NCBI GenBank assembly: GCA_012295275.1
Contig: CM022667.1
Span: forward strand, 20,658,410-20,685,909
DNA length: 27,500 nucleotides
Direction: 5' to 3'
DNA from: Chrysomallon squamiferum
Taxonomy: Eukaryota > Mollusca > Gastropoda > Neomphalida > Peltospiridae
Positions 18,863 to 27,500 of the stretch are shown here, in pieces; position 1 is the stretch's first letter, and every line of letters starts with the position of its first letter. The notes below the pieces were generated by a model. That model did no database searches, had not been told where the DNA came from, and saw nothing but the letters and a program-made list of their open reading frames with translations. The translations under genes and the position numbers were made by a program.

Positions 18863-19540
18863 TTTTGTGATAAATTGACATAACAATTTACTTATGAAAT
18901 TTCTAAACTGATTATAGTTTAATATATTATTATTCATTAAATTTGTAAAATGAGTTTGATTGGAGTGAGACTTCCATTTAATAATAATAATACTAATGAT
19001 AATGATGATGATAATGTTAATACAAAAAGTGACAGTAAATTTGTTATTATATATATAATAATAAATGTATTGACCCTTTATATCTATAAAATTTAATTAT
19101 TTATTTTATTTATTAATTATTTATTTATTTTATTTTATTTATTAATTATTATTATTATTATTATTATTATTATTTTTATTATTTTATTTGCCTGTTCTCA
19201 ACGACTAAAAATTAAATCTGATCTTACAATTTGATAAATTATATTTTTTAATGAACAAAGTATCTAAAGTACTACAAAATCCTCCACTTGATATTTCAGC
19301 TGAATAAACTTCATTTTTTAAAATACCATCTCTAAACTATAATTATTATAACAACCTAATATTAAAATATTTTATAACTCTAATTTATTACAGTAAACTT
19401 AAGTATTTACTAACTGAAATGTATGAGATGGTGAGAATCATAAAATATTCAGTTAATATCTTATAAAATCAAATAACTGAAGAGTGAACTTTTATTTAAC
19501 ATATAAGCACATACGTATTTATTGCAATCCTATTATTTTA
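18863..19540. other. AT-rich sequence with (AAT), (TTTA) and (TTA) runs
   Basis: Runs at 18979-19017 and 19092-19190. The rest is featureless. Confidence 0.6.
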
Positions 19541-19682
19541 AATCTACTTCAAGGGTCAAAGAGAGAAATGGGATAAGCGCAGATTATCGTTTGACCTACG
19601 GATTAAGACGGGTGGTTTGGTTAAACGACTCACTTCTGTACAATGTTGGTTTTCAGTCTGATGCCACACAAGTCGACTTCAG

Positions 19683-19748
19683 TGTGTCAGTCTGGTCTAC
19701 TTGTGTCAGTCTAGTCTACTTGTGTCAGTCTGGTCTACTTGTGTCAGT
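19683..19748. repeat. 19-bp tandem repeat, about 3.4 copies
   Basis: The unit TGTGTCAGTCTGGTCTACT starts at 19683, 19702 and 19721, with a partial fourth copy at 19740. Copies differ at a single base. Confidence 0.9.
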
Positions 19749-19797
19749 ATTTACAAACATCCACAGAAAGTCTGTGTTTGTATAGATCAGCAAGGTG

Positions 19798-19798
19798 A

Positions 19799-19832
<34 letters not shown>
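19798..19832. repeat. (AAT)n microsatellite
   Basis: About 11 perfect units. Confidence 0.92.
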
Positions 19833-19836
<4 letters not shown>

Positions 19837-19912
19837 TCCAGTCAATACAAATGTATCTTCTATTTTCTTCTGCGAAAAAGAAATTATATAATTTAAGCTA
19901 TACTTATTTTGA

Positions 19913-19915
<3 letters not shown>

Positions 19916-19991
<76 letters not shown>
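19916..19991. repeat. (CT)38 dinucleotide array
   Basis: Uninterrupted CT units. Confidence 0.95.
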
Positions 19992-19995
<4 letters not shown>

Positions 19996-20129
19996 TAGTT
20001 TACGTATAGCTTTTCATCATCAGAGATAAAAAATTCAAAACCAAACACGAATAATTATAATACTTTTTTTCTTGCAGAAATTAACAACTGCACTGTGCTT
20101 CAGTTACAGGAATAACAACAAAGCGATAT

Positions 20130-20480
20130 ATTAAACACAGCACAAATTAATGATCAATATTCCAGATGGCACTTTTGAAAATTCGCTGTTTAGGGTTAGC
20201 CACAAGGTTGAAGTAAACAATCAAAGCGATCCTTCGCTATCCGACGTATTAGAAAGAGCATTAAATAGCGTGTTTAAAAGCCGGATTTAACAGGCCGCTA
20301 AAATCGAGATTTAAACGGTGCCCAAGAGTGATGCTTCCCGCACCATTTCAATGCCCTTGTCAGTGCTCATGCAAATGTAACGTTGATTCATCTGAAGATG
20401 GAGTAATATGCTTGATAAAATAATTGACTTTTAGCAGTCATCCTGTCAATGATGTGCACTTTGTAATTGTCTGAATTATA
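20130..20480. promoter_or_regulatory. GC-richer island with TCF, POU and TALE-type sites
   Basis: Contains ATCAAAG (20220-20226, TCF/LEF type), a perfect octamer ATGCAAAT (20369-20376) and CTGTCAATGATG (20443-20454, Meis/PBX type). No coding frame longer than about 30 codons. Enhancer role inferred. Confidence 0.35.
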
Positions 20481-20847
20481 ATCCTTTATTTCAGTGAAAG
20501 CAAACACGTGTATTGTTAAATAAATAGAAACATTTTTTTTTTTTTTTTAATTCTGTCTTCAGTTTGTATTGACATATAAATAAAAGTTAATTCTTTCCGT
20601 ATTTCGTTCAAACACTTTTGTTAATTTTTTAGGTTTTTTTTACGTTTAAAAATCAGTTTAGTGTATTTATGATGATAAAATATAGAACGATAAAGATATT
20701 CGTCAGGTGTATTAAGTAAATGATATCAGTCACATTAATTGTAATTAATTATGAAAAACGTTGTCAATATGTTTAATTCATATTTGTTTCAAAACAAATT
20801 ATTATAGCACAAAAATGAAACTTCAGTACGAACGTATATTTGTTCTA

Positions 20848-20995
20848 ATAATAAACAAAAACAACAACAATAATAACAATAACAATAACAGCAATAATAA
20901 TAAGAACAATATGAACATCAGCAATAATAACAACACTGTCATCGACATAAAATATCCTTGTCAATGAAGATGAATCGCAAAACTATTTGTTAACG

Positions 20996-21048
<53 letters not shown>
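20848..21048. repeat. (AAC)/(AAT) array and facing (TTA)17 array
   Basis: AAC/AAT units at 20848-20935 and TTA units at 20998-21048, complementary to each other and about 60 bp apart. Confidence 0.88.
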
Positions 21049-21049
<1 letters not shown>

Positions 21050-21610
21050 ATTTTTCTTTGTATAAAATTGTTTGAACGCAGTAAAAACCGACAAACAACT
21101 TTTACCTTTTTCTTCTTTACGTCGTTTGACTTGCTGAACGTTCTCATCTCTAGACGTGTCAAGTTACTGCTTTGCTGCTGACAAAATTACTAGTTAAACT
21201 GACACGTACTAAAACTGAGTTATGTTTTCTTGTCACTAGAGTAGATTTTATTATCTACTTATTTATTCATTTGTTTGATTGTTTGTTCGTTTATTTATGG
21301 AACGTGGACTAAAGAATTTCTCCGTTTAATTCTAATTTTAATTTATTTAATAATGATTTTTATATATATAGAGAAAAATCACACATCAAGTTAACGTAGT
21401 TGCTATAGGCATTTACTTTATTTTATTTTATTATTTTTTTATTTTTTCGTCTTTTTTTTTCTTTTCTTACATTAACCCCCCCCCTTTTTTAATACGTTTT
21501 ATACAATCACAAGTTGAAACATAATTCTATGCGTTCTGTCTAATAGTTCAGTAATTAAACGGCATAAATCTAGAAAATATTTACATTATTCACATTTGTT
21601 CTTGTGTTTT
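21049..21610. other. AT-rich sequence with T- and C-runs
   Basis: T-rich 21417-21470, then nine C and six T (21476-21490). A small GC-richer patch lies at 21080-21180. Nothing else supported. Confidence 0.5.
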
Positions 21611-21611
21611 G

Positions 21612-21720
21612 GATTTTTTTTTTTTTTTTTTTAAATGGTTTGGAGATTTTTTATAAAAAAAAAAGTAAAAAAAAAAAGAAGAAGAAAAGGAAAGAAAAAG
21701 AAAAGGAAAGAAGAAAGAAG
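21612..21720. repeat. Poly-T and purine (AAAG/GAAAA) low-complexity tract
   Basis: About 20 T residues, then an almost pure purine stretch at 21653-21720. Confidence 0.85.
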
Positions 21721-21734
21721 ACGTTAAAGAGGAA

Positions 21735-22180
21735 GTATTCGGCCACGGTGTTGAGTGTTGTCGCGGTGTTGTGTCAGAGAGAATGTTTCCGAGGACGAGC
21801 GTCGTGTTCTAGACACGTTAATCCCGTTTCTTTCTCTTCCGCAGATTTACTGTCCCGAGGACCACAACTCACCAGCCAGGCAACATTAATGTCATCATAT
21901 TTTAACGCGCGAGGCGAAGGTAAAAATTAGTCTGATATCAAATATCGAGGTGTAGACGTCAAACGTATCATTAACGGGTACTCCCATGTGTTTGGTGAAC
22001 ATCAAAGACAATCACAGGTATTTGTCGCAGGTAGTCAGGGGTTAAACGTCAGTTCTGGACTGGGTAACTTCACACCGACAGACGTTTCAAACGTTGAGGA
22101 GCCATCAGTGAAATGCTAAACACGTGTGTAACAGTTCACATGTTAATAAAATGGCAGAATATTTTCTACCAGGTAATAAC
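21735..22180. promoter_or_regulatory. CpG-rich island, candidate regulatory element
   Basis: High CpG content for the locus (TCGGCCACGG, TCGCGG, CGAGGACGAGCGTCG). It includes a T-box half-site TCACACC (22070-22076) and ends near a TGACAGATA. Open frames occur on both strands. One plus-strand piece with good splice sites is listed separately. Confidence 0.35.
21845..21919 (+). CDS. Weak candidate internal exon of an unidentified transcript
   Basis: An excellent pyrimidine-rich acceptor (TTTCTTTCTCTTCCGCAG, ending 21844) is followed by 75 nt and a consensus donor AAG|GTAAAA (21920). Only one frame is open through to the donor (phase 1 in, phase 1 out, about 24 residues beginning LLSRGPQLTSQ). 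No homology recognised, and no partner exon found. Strong-looking splice sites also arise by chance in 27 kb. Confidence 0.2.
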
Positions 22181-22424
22181 GAATGGTTTGACAGATATGT
22201 TCTTTTACTATCAGTTTAAGCAGAATAATAAGGCTAAAAATTATAATAATGTACTACTGAATTATTATTTGACTCATTTTGATTAAACAAATTTAATATT
22301 GTGAAAGGCTTTGGAACCAAGAGTTAGGGAAAATTGGTAATATACCTGACTGTTTTTCAGCACTGTCATTTTATATTTTCACTTAATAGAAATATATATT
22401 ATCAGTACATTAAAATTTTATAAT

Positions 22425-22795
22425 TTATTGAAGTGAAATGTAATCAGTGATCTCATATTTAATATTTTATCAGTGAAATATAATCAGTGATCTCATATTT
22501 ATAATTTTATTGAAGTGAAATGTAATCAGTGATCTCATATTTAATATTTTACTGAAGTGAAATATAATCAGTGATCTCATATTTATAATCTTATTTAAGT
22601 GATATGCAATCAGTGATCTCATATTTATAATCTTACTGAAATGCAATCAGTGATCTCATATTTATAATCTTACTGAAGTGATATGTAATCAGGGTTCTGT
22701 TATTTACAATTTTATAGAAGTGATATGTAATTAGACATCTGATATAAAGATTTTAAAAAATGTTACTGAAATAATAAGTGATCGGATATCAAAAA
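22425..22795. repeat. Minisatellite, 8-9 copies of a unit of about 42 bp
   Basis: The unit reads roughly TTATTGAAGTGAAATGTAAT, then CAGTGATCTCATATTTATAAT. The first four copies alternate between two subtypes (…TTTAATATT and …TTTATAATT), which implies a two-unit duplication. Copies 7 to 9 are progressively diverged. Confidence 0.9.
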
Positions 22796-22799
22796 TATT

Positions 22800-23290
22800 T
22801 TCCACTTCAGAAAACTTTCCTACACTGAATACGTTGATGGTATTCTCACAAGCAGCCCTCAAAGACACTCGGATGTTTAATATATTTGATGAATATAATA
22901 ATGAGCCACGCGCCACGGCTAGTGGAAATCACACCGTTAATTCAATCACATTTGCATGTCAGCTTCCCAAAAGAGTCTTGTCTTCAGTGTTTGCGCATTG
23001 TACAACGATTCCCCGAGTTTAAAGAGTGGTAACATCATCTTTGACAGATTACACGCCAGGCCTTTTGGGACAAGTGAATGATTTTATTAAGTTAGCGAGT
23101 TGCGTGTGATATTTTCATCCCGCGCCGTTTATTTAGAGTGCAATCAATGGACGGTCATTGACAACTGCTTCTGTCTTTGTAATTTGTTTTTTATATCAAA
23201 ACTTAACTACGTTTGTAAACAAACACTCTCTGACATCAAGACACAGTCAATAACTGGACTGTAGAGTTTCCGTTTGAACTGTATTTAATA
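22800..23290. promoter_or_regulatory. GC-richer island with POU, T-box, TALE and NK2-type sites
   Basis: TCACACC (22929-22935), ATTTGCAT (octamer, 22950-22957), TTTGACAGATTA (Meis type, near 23040), CAAGTG (NK2 type, 23071-23076) followed by ATGATTTTATT (Hox/PBX type) and GTTTATTTA (forkhead type, near 23127). Open frames of about 60 codons occur on both strands and are unrecognised. Enhancer role inferred. Confidence 0.4.
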
Positions 23291-23301
23291 TTCATTATTT
23301 C

Positions 23302-23332
23302 ATATTATTATTATTAGTAGTAGTAGTATTAT

Positions 23333-23371
<39 letters not shown>

Positions 23372-23475
23372 CAGCAGTAGTAGTAGTAGTAGTAGTAGGG
23401 GAAGGAGGAGGAGGAGGAGGAAGAGGAGCGGCAGCAGTAGTAGTAGAAGTAGTAACAGCAGTAATAGTAGTATTT
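23302..23475. repeat. (AGT)/(AGG)/(AGC) compound microsatellite
   Basis: Long AGT array with embedded GGA and GCA blocks. The Ser/Pro/Thr-rich frames here are artefacts. Confidence 0.92.
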
Positions 23476-23603
23476 AAAATAAGTTTCACTAGTTCCAGGA
23501 TGCCGTACAGGGAGAAGAAGCAAAAAAGGAGATGACAGTGTCACCCCAATAACTCACCCTCGTCACCAAAATTAACTGATCACGTTCATTCACAAACAAT
23601 ATT

Positions 23604-23690
23604 CATTTATTTATTTATTTGTTTATTTATTTGTTTGTTTATTTATTTGTTTGCTTGCTTGCTTGCTTATTTAATTTTGGTTTATTTATT
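23604..23690. repeat. (TTTA)/(TTTG)/(CTTG) array
   Basis: Tetranucleotide units with mixed third and fourth bases. Confidence 0.9.
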
Positions 23691-23916
23691 TGATACCTTT
23701 AAATATGACTTATTGTCTACTGTGGTTTTTATTTCTTTGGTAAATATTGTTTTAGTCAGTTAATAATAAGTAATAGTGTAAGTGTGCAATATAATAATAT
23801 GTATTTATATATCGTAACATTTTTACTGTTTGCTTTTCCGGTTGACAAGAAAATATACAGTTTATATTATAGTCAGTAAATAAATAAATTCTATTTAAAA
23901 ATTGTAATTTGAATAT

Positions 23917-23929
23917 TAATAATAATAAT

Positions 23930-23995
<66 letters not shown>
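23917..23995. repeat. (AAT)n microsatellite
   Basis: About 24 units with one ATT interruption. Confidence 0.92.
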
Positions 23996-23997
<2 letters not shown>

Positions 23998-24129
23998 TAT
24001 TAATAACTACATATTTATAAAATAACGCCTATTAAGTTAGCTTTTGTCTATATTTTTGTTAATGCTTGTATTTCAGTATTTAAATTTAAATACTAATGAA
24101 TTAATTTTAATTAAAATGAGATAAAGATA

Positions 24130-24700
24130 GTTCTAATCTATGGTTTCATCTCTGATTTCGCAGATGCCATATTCAGTAGGAGACTGCAGAATATTACATT
24201 TCAAAACTCTAACAATAGAAATTAAAAACAAGGTTTTAGAATATCGAGTTTCACGGGGAAAAATAATGTTTTTACTTCAATGTAATTAGATTCAAAATAC
24301 GAGTGATAATAAAATTGACAGATTCACTAAAAAACGGTATCAGTCACGTGGTGTGAAAAATGTAAAAAAAAAAAAAAAATTAAAAAAACGAAGTAGAATA
24401 TTATATTATATTATCTCAGTTGCTATTTTAATTTTTTGGTGGGCATAAAGACTAAGCAAATTTACTGAATATTTTTATTTTTAAATATTATTTATTTATT
24501 TAGTTTTTACATTTTAGTAAAATTTGGTCGTATGTATTAATTTACTCTAGGTCGATGGTGTAGCATGTTGAAGATAATCGCTACAAATTAAACGGGTCTG
24601 TTCACTCCGATTTGTTATCGTTGAAAACATTTCAGCCTGGAACACGTTGTAATCACGTAGAATAGAGATAATTCTCTTCTGATTTCGATTTGAGGCAAGT
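24130..24700. other. Mixed unique sequence
   Basis: Contains CACGTG (24345-24350) overlapping a T-box half-site GGTGTGA (24350-24356), and poly-A at 24363-24380. An acceptor-like TTTCGCAG precedes a 41-codon frame at 24163, unrecognised. No gene supported. Confidence 0.3.
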
Positions 24701-25075
24701 TCTAGTGCTTTTAAAATTCACCTGTAATATTAGCTTCATAAAAATATGTACCACTCAGACGTTTACCAACTCTTAAGTTAAAATTTATTACTAAAAGTTG
24801 ACAAATTTAATGTTATTTTTGAAAAAATTCTTCTCCTGTAATATATTCTATATTATTAATTTAATTTATCTTAATAAATTCAATAGTGTACACAGATCTA
24901 AGAATATGAATTGACAAACTGACGTAATACAGCTGATGTCATCTAGAATCGCTCTTTAGATCTGTAAGTAAATTATTTTAAAATATTGTTTTATAGCTTA
25001 GGTAGTAAATTCAAAATGTTTATAATAAAAAAATATATAAAAAAAAAAAAAAAAAAAAATAAAAAAGGTTTACAG
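24701..25075. other. AT-rich sequence ending in poly-A
   Basis: Poly-A-rich run at 25027-25070. Otherwise nothing. Confidence 0.6.
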
Positions 25076-25089
25076 AATACTGATGTGTA

Positions 25090-25370
25090 TCAGACCATAT
25101 TATTATGTTGTCTGTAGAAGTCAGAATTGTCGCTACCACATGTTCACGCTGTAATTGGTCACGTGGCTACCCATGTGTGGTGGGAACCGAGCAATCGCAT
25201 GCACGTGCTAGCAGGACAGGCTGATTGGCAGTGCTGGGTGATAGTGGGTAGACAGTTATTATGTGCTAATATCACATCTTTTCCTGTCAGAACTGATGTT
25301 TCCTTCACTCAGAAACAGAAACACACAGATGCGGTTAGTGGAAAAAACCGTCAACAGATCCCAGCGTAAA
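25090..25370. promoter_or_regulatory. GC-richer island with E-box and inverted CCAAT cluster, promoter-like
   Basis: E-boxes CACATG (25137-25142), CACGTG (25160-25165), CATGTG (25172-25177) and CACGTG (25202-25207), with ATTGG (25154-25158) and a full NF-Y site CTGATTGG (25221-25228). Paired CCAAT boxes are typical of promoters, but no transcript can be attached. An 80-codon plus-strand frame here starts at TTG and is unrecognised. Confidence 0.35.
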
Positions 25371-25375
25371 TTATT

Positions 25376-25520
25376 AATTTATATTATTTATTTATTTATT
25401 TTTTTCTTATTTATTTATTTATTTATTTATTTATTTTCTTATTTGTTTATTTATTTATTTTCTTATTCATTTATTTATTTATTTATTTTCTGAGTTATTT
25501 ATTTATTTTTCATTTCTTTC
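25376..25520. repeat. (TTTA)n array with TTTTC interruptions
   Basis: About 30 TTTA units broken by TTTTCTTA at near-regular intervals. Confidence 0.9.
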
Positions 25521-26150
25521 CTTTTTTTTATATTAGTATCTTCAACTTATTGTTTGTCTCAAATATTCACTTACTTCACTCGACATTTGTTGTTAATACC
25601 ACAGTCATTAATCTTTATGTTTTATAGACCACAGATCAAATAACGATGAACTCATCTGTATATTATTCGGTGAATTTTCTTTAAAAAGTTAAATAAATAA
25701 ATACTGAAATTACCTGATACAGTAATAAATACTCTAAAAAAAATTAAAATATCACTTTACAAACAAAGGCTTTTTATAACACAATTTATTTTAGACGTAT
25801 TTCAATAGAGATAATCATAAAAAATAAACAAAGAGGAGATCCAAAGTCCCTGAAGAGAAGGATAAAATATCTCAAATGTAACAGAAAATGCGATATAAAA
25901 TGTTCTGTACAAAATGGATATTGACTGCATAACACATTTCTAAAGAGGTTGTTTATTATTTGTTTGTTTTCTTTAATTTATTTTCTTTTATTTTTTATTT
26001 TTTTTTTTGACTGACTTCACATGCTTTATAATATTCTCCTTTTCATTTACGTCCATTTAAAATGATACTTTAAAAAAAAAAAAAAAAAAAAAATTATTTA
26101 TGTTTATTATTAACAGAGATAAACTAAAATTGAGCAAAATACAACATTTA
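25521..26150. other. AT-rich sequence with T and A runs
   Basis: Poly-T near 25990-26008 and poly-A at 26072-26092. Nothing else recognised. Confidence 0.6.
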
Positions 26151-26690
26151 GACATTTTCGTCCGAAGAATAATATTGATCTGCTGCTAAACAGTTTCCAG
26201 TTTGGCGATCACGAACTGGAACATTCGTATGTGAGATAAGCCGCCATAAAAGACGTGAAGTTACTTGTCGATTGCTCGACTCTGTGTGATGTCAGTTTGG
26301 TCAAATTGCACGCCCATGGCGTCTTTCGTCTCCTCAGTCTGCTAAAATCATGATAATAGCGCCAAAAAATGAGCTGGGTGTTGTTCAGCCTACGATTACC
26401 TTCCAGACGTCACAATAATAAACTGTTTTACAGCGCCCCCTGTCAGACGCGTACAAGATTAGGATAAGATTACCCGTTTCGCGAAATGGCGTCGGCTTCG
26501 CCAGATTTGTTTGGTATTTTTCATAGCACGATAAAGACTGACATTGGTCCACTTATTTGAAACTGTTTCACTCTCGTGACGTTGTCCTGTGAAACAACCG
26601 CTTGGTGTGTGTGTGTTAAGTTCGCGAAATATTGTGTCTTATTTCTGACAGTAATTTATTTAATAAACGTTAGCGACAGAAAGATGCTGC
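26150..26690. promoter_or_regulatory. CpG-rich island with CTCF-like core and TTCGCGAA palindromes
   Basis: Contains AGATAAG (GATA type), GCCGCCATAAAAG (YY1/Hox type), GACGTCAC (CRE type, near 26407), AGCGCCCCCTG (26432-26442, CTCF-type core), TTTCGCGAAA (26477-26486) and TTCGCGAAA (26621-26629). No open frame over about 30 codons on the minus strand. Candidate insulator, enhancer or distal promoter. Confidence 0.4.
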
Positions 26691-26771
26691 AGTGATTCAG
26701 TGCATTATTAATTAATTTATCTATTTACAATGAGCGTCTTAGGTAGGTTAGTAATTGTTTTAGAAACAACA

Positions 26772-26975
26772 GAGGTTATAAATGGTTACATAAATCTTCA
26801 TATTTTAAAATAATATTTAAAAAAAATTACACTGATTTATCAAATAATTTACTGAAAATCATTAATTTCCGAAAATCAAAAATCAAATGATTTTCCATAA
26901 ATTATTTGATAAATCAATGTAATTATTAAGATATTATTTTAAAAAATGAAGATTTATATAACTATTTATAACCTC
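26772..26975. repeat. Long imperfect inverted repeat (hairpin)
   Basis: Left arm 26772-26863 and right arm 26886-26975 are reverse complements over about 90 bp with roughly ten mismatches or short gaps, around a 22-bp loop. Both arms are unique AT-rich sequence, not microsatellite. No clear target-site duplication or transposon terminal motif. It could be a foldback MITE, a hairpin RNA source or an inverted duplication. Confidence 0.85.
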
Positions 26976-27048
26976 TATATATGTAATTATTTTACATTTA
27001 TATATAGATCACAATTTCTGTAAAACACATTTTATTTATGTTTCATAA

Positions 27049-27049
27049 T

Positions 27050-27123
<74 letters not shown>

Positions 27124-27225
27124 GTAGTAGTAGTAGTAGTAGTAATAATGGTAATAGTAGAAGTACCATTATCAGTATTATGTAAGCAAACATGTATACA
27201 TAATAATAATAATAATAATAATAAC
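27049..27225. repeat. (AAT)n, (AGT)n and (AAT)n microsatellites
   Basis: About 25 AAT units to 27122, AGT units to 27145, and a further AAT run at 27200-27223. Confidence 0.92.
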
Positions 27226-27500
27226 AATGCAACGCAAATGGAATGCATTTTTTCACAAACGAAACACGAAAGCTAACATTATTAAAAGTAAACTGAATGT
27301 TCATTAAGATTATTTTTACAAAAATCAAACAAATTTTTTCATGAAATCTCACCGAGGTTTCCATCCAAAATTAGGCAGAAACGTAATATAGATAACCTTT
27401 TGTTAATATTTTAAAACAAATAAATACAGTTATAAGTAAGTGATTTCAAAGAAAAGAAAATATTTTCATTGTTTGATATAAAATGAGTAACCCAATCTGA
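27226..27500. other. AT-rich sequence at the right edge
   Basis: No repeat or open frame of note. Confidence 0.5.

Noticed and set aside
18518-18883. 121-codon plus-strand frame
   Set aside because: Begins at GTG and its second half is the TG/TA microsatellite. The first half is unrecognised.
21735-21920. Minus-strand stop-free stretch of about 50 codons opposite the candidate plus-strand exon
   Set aside because: No acceptor or donor fits and no family is recognised. It shows that protein-like frames are common in these islands.

Overview
This is nuclear DNA from an animal. It is very AT-rich (about 30% GC by eye), packed with long microsatellites (ATT/AAT, CT, TTTA, AGT, CA), and contains one recognisable protein-coding gene split by large introns. 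The gene is the 5' half of a Tbx20-type T-box transcription factor (H15/midline/Tbx20 subfamily), read on the minus strand. The protein sequence, intron sizes and microsatellite load suggest a lophotrochozoan, probably a mollusc. That is an inference; no species can be named from the sequence alone.

Gene layout (minus strand, so 5' to 3' runs right to left). Exon 1 (6812-6611) carries the first ATG after an in-frame stop and a Groucho/TLE-binding eh1-like motif. Intron 1 is 6610-4371. Exon 2 (4370-4226) begins the T-box. Intron 2 is 4225-351. Exon 3 (350-77) is the central T-box core. All junctions have GT/AG ends and the codon phases match, giving 207 continuous codons. The rest of the T-box and the C-terminus lie beyond the left edge. 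A promoter-like stretch (6813-7120) with an inverted CCAAT box and a GC box lies directly upstream.

Region 7.1-27.5 kb is the 5' flank. It has no gene I can identify. It alternates between AT-rich or microsatellite desert and about fifteen islands of higher GC and CpG, 150-850 bp each. These look like conserved non-coding regulatory elements, though conservation cannot be tested here. They hold matches to NK2, GATA, T-box, forkhead, POU, TALE, Rel, NF-Y and CTCF motifs, which fits the long flank of a developmental regulator. Two islands contain weak candidate exons: minus strand 17749-17901, and plus strand 21845-21919.

Structures the gene model does not explain: an inverted pair of an interspersed repeat inside intron 2, which could form double-stranded RNA; a long imperfect hairpin of about 90-bp arms at 26772-26975; several minisatellites (28-bp TAATTA-bearing units at 13131-13765, about 42-bp units at 22425-22795, about 50-bp units at 1508-1735); and an apparent excess of the T-box half-site GGTGTGA. 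No CRISPR, rRNA or intact tRNA was seen, and no bacterial-type operon.
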